Below, one piece after another: positions 63,199-64,000 of a DNA stretch of 64,000 nt. Under the pieces are notes generated by a model, which was not told the origin of the DNA, did not search any database, and worked only from the letters and a program-made list of their open reading frames with translations. Every line of letters begins with the position of its first letter. Position 1 is the stretch's first letter. Source of the stretch: Candidatus Thioglobus sp. (GTDB lineage Bacteria; Pseudomonadota; Gammaproteobacteria; PS1; Pseudothioglobaceae). Where the stretch lies: the NCBI GenBank assembly GCA_028228555.1, contig JAOJBP010000001.1, forward strand, positions 124,001-188,000, in the 5' to 3' direction. Both the position numbers and the translations under genes were made by a program.

Positions 63199-63611
63199 AT
63201 CTTATTGCCTCTCATCTTAGAAATCATCTGTAACTGAACCATTGATTCAGCTAAAGCTGCTTGTGTCGAGGAAATATCATGAGTACTATCAGCATCTAAC
63301 ATAGCTTCTTCAGCTCTTTTCTTTGCTTCTAATGCTTTAGACTCATCTAAATCATGTGCTCGTATAGCTGTATCTGAAAAAATGGTAACAATATTCGGCT
63401 GTATTTCAACTATACCACCTGATACATAAATAGATTCAATACCACTTTCAGTTTCAACACGAACTTCACCAGGTTTTAACGTTGATAACAAAGCCAAATG
63501 TTGAGGGTAGATACCTAACTCACCATTACTACCAGGAGCAAACACACACTTTGCTTCTCCTGAATAAAGCGACTCAGTAGCACTGACAATATCAACATGA
63601 ATCATTGACAT
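63195..63611 (-). CDS. atpC: ATP synthase epsilon subunit
   Basis: 138 residues. The N-terminal beta-sandwich begins MIHVDIVSATESLYSGEAK and has LGIYPQHLALLSTLKPGEV; a C-terminal helical hairpin follows. It regulates F1. The start overlaps no more than the adjacent TAA of atpD. I take ATG 63611; ATG 63605 is a weaker choice. Confidence 0.97.
   Translation of the reverse strand: MSMIHVDIVSATESLYSGEAKCVFAPGSNGELGIYPQHLALLSTLKPGEVRVETESGIESIYVSGGIVEIQPNIVTIFSDTAIRAHDLDESKALEAKKRAEEAMLDADSTHDISSTQAALAESMVQLQMISKMRGNKI

Positions 63612-64000
<389 letters not shown>

Overview
This 64 kb window is one contiguous piece of an A+T-rich gammaproteobacterial chromosome. It is almost entirely housekeeping genes, densely packed and often overlapping by 1-8 bases. 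FabA/FabB, a TrpC-independent TrpF, a gamma-type GshA, a FixI/CcoI copper ATPase, MetZ next to purF, and the order rpmH-rnpA-yidD-yidC all point to Gammaproteobacteria. The low G+C, compact spacing and repeated sulfur/thiol themes (three rhodanese/thioredoxin-type proteins, GshA, cysteine-bearing sensor kinase) suggest a streamlined sulfur-oxidiser relative such as the SUP05/Thioglobaceae group. That placement is inference; the complete 16S gene would settle it. I see no prophage, insertion sequence, integron, CRISPR array or defence island.

Layout. 1-5.6 kb (+): end of folC, cvpA, purF, metZ, then fabA-fabB, closed by a bidirectional terminator. 5.7-10.1 kb (-): serS-yajC-secD-secF. 10.2-11.7 kb (+): small rhodanese, an unknown 221-residue protein, trxC. 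11.9-13.8 kb (-): purine permease and hypoxanthine phosphoribosyltransferase. 13.9-19.6 kb (-): a complete rRNA operon 16S-tRNA-Ile(GAU)-tRNA-Ala(UGC)-23S-5S with tandem promoters, two boxA sites, long processing stems and a terminator. 19.6-25.1 kb (-): one apparent operon gshA-mnmE-sensor kinase-response regulator-rhodanese that runs directly into the rRNA promoters. 25.1-27.5 kb: MutT-ThiE fusion (+), then yaaA-comF (-). 27.6-32.1 kb: gltB (+). 32.2-36.9 kb: folA-lipoprotein (-), then yceF-mfd (+). 36.9-39.0 kb (-): the least familiar part, a small winged-helix protein followed by three tandem paralogous membrane proteins. 39.1-44.1 kb (-): hemE-trpA-accD-slpA-ispH-pfkB-type kinase. 44.2-47.0 kb (-): ccoI and rpmE. 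47.0-51.7 kb (+): exported unknown protein, glmU, MFS transporter, sdaA. 51.7-58.5 kb (-): dprA-smg-topA, then a coupled set 60-residue protein/235-residue protein/trpF/trpB. 58.6-63.2 kb (+): rpmH-rnpA-yidD-yidC-TauD-like-ampD-kdsC-ogt. 63.2-64 kb (-): atpC and the end of atpD.

How it fits together. The genes supply purine and tryptophan synthesis, unsaturated fatty acid synthesis, protein export (SecDF-YajC, YidC), cell-wall precursor making and recycling (GlmU, AmpD, KdsC), haem and isoprenoid synthesis, and thiol redox. Pieces of the gene string trpF-trpB-trpA-accD-folC-cvpA-purF-metZ known from other Gammaproteobacteria are present at three separate places, showing that an ancestral block was broken up.

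Most worth a second look: (a) the winged-helix/three-membrane-protein cluster, with two near-identical inverted repeats (38651-38666 and 39072-39087) placed like operators; (b) a terminator for the ATP synthase operon that lies inside the coding sequence of the convergent ogt gene; (c) the NarX-like kinase with a CxC/CxxC cysteine cluster, transcribed with thiol genes; (d) two uncharacterised genes translationally coupled to trpF-trpB; (e) three nested complementary segments around 23S rRNA. None of these proves a new system. The cluster in (a) is the best candidate for an undescribed one.
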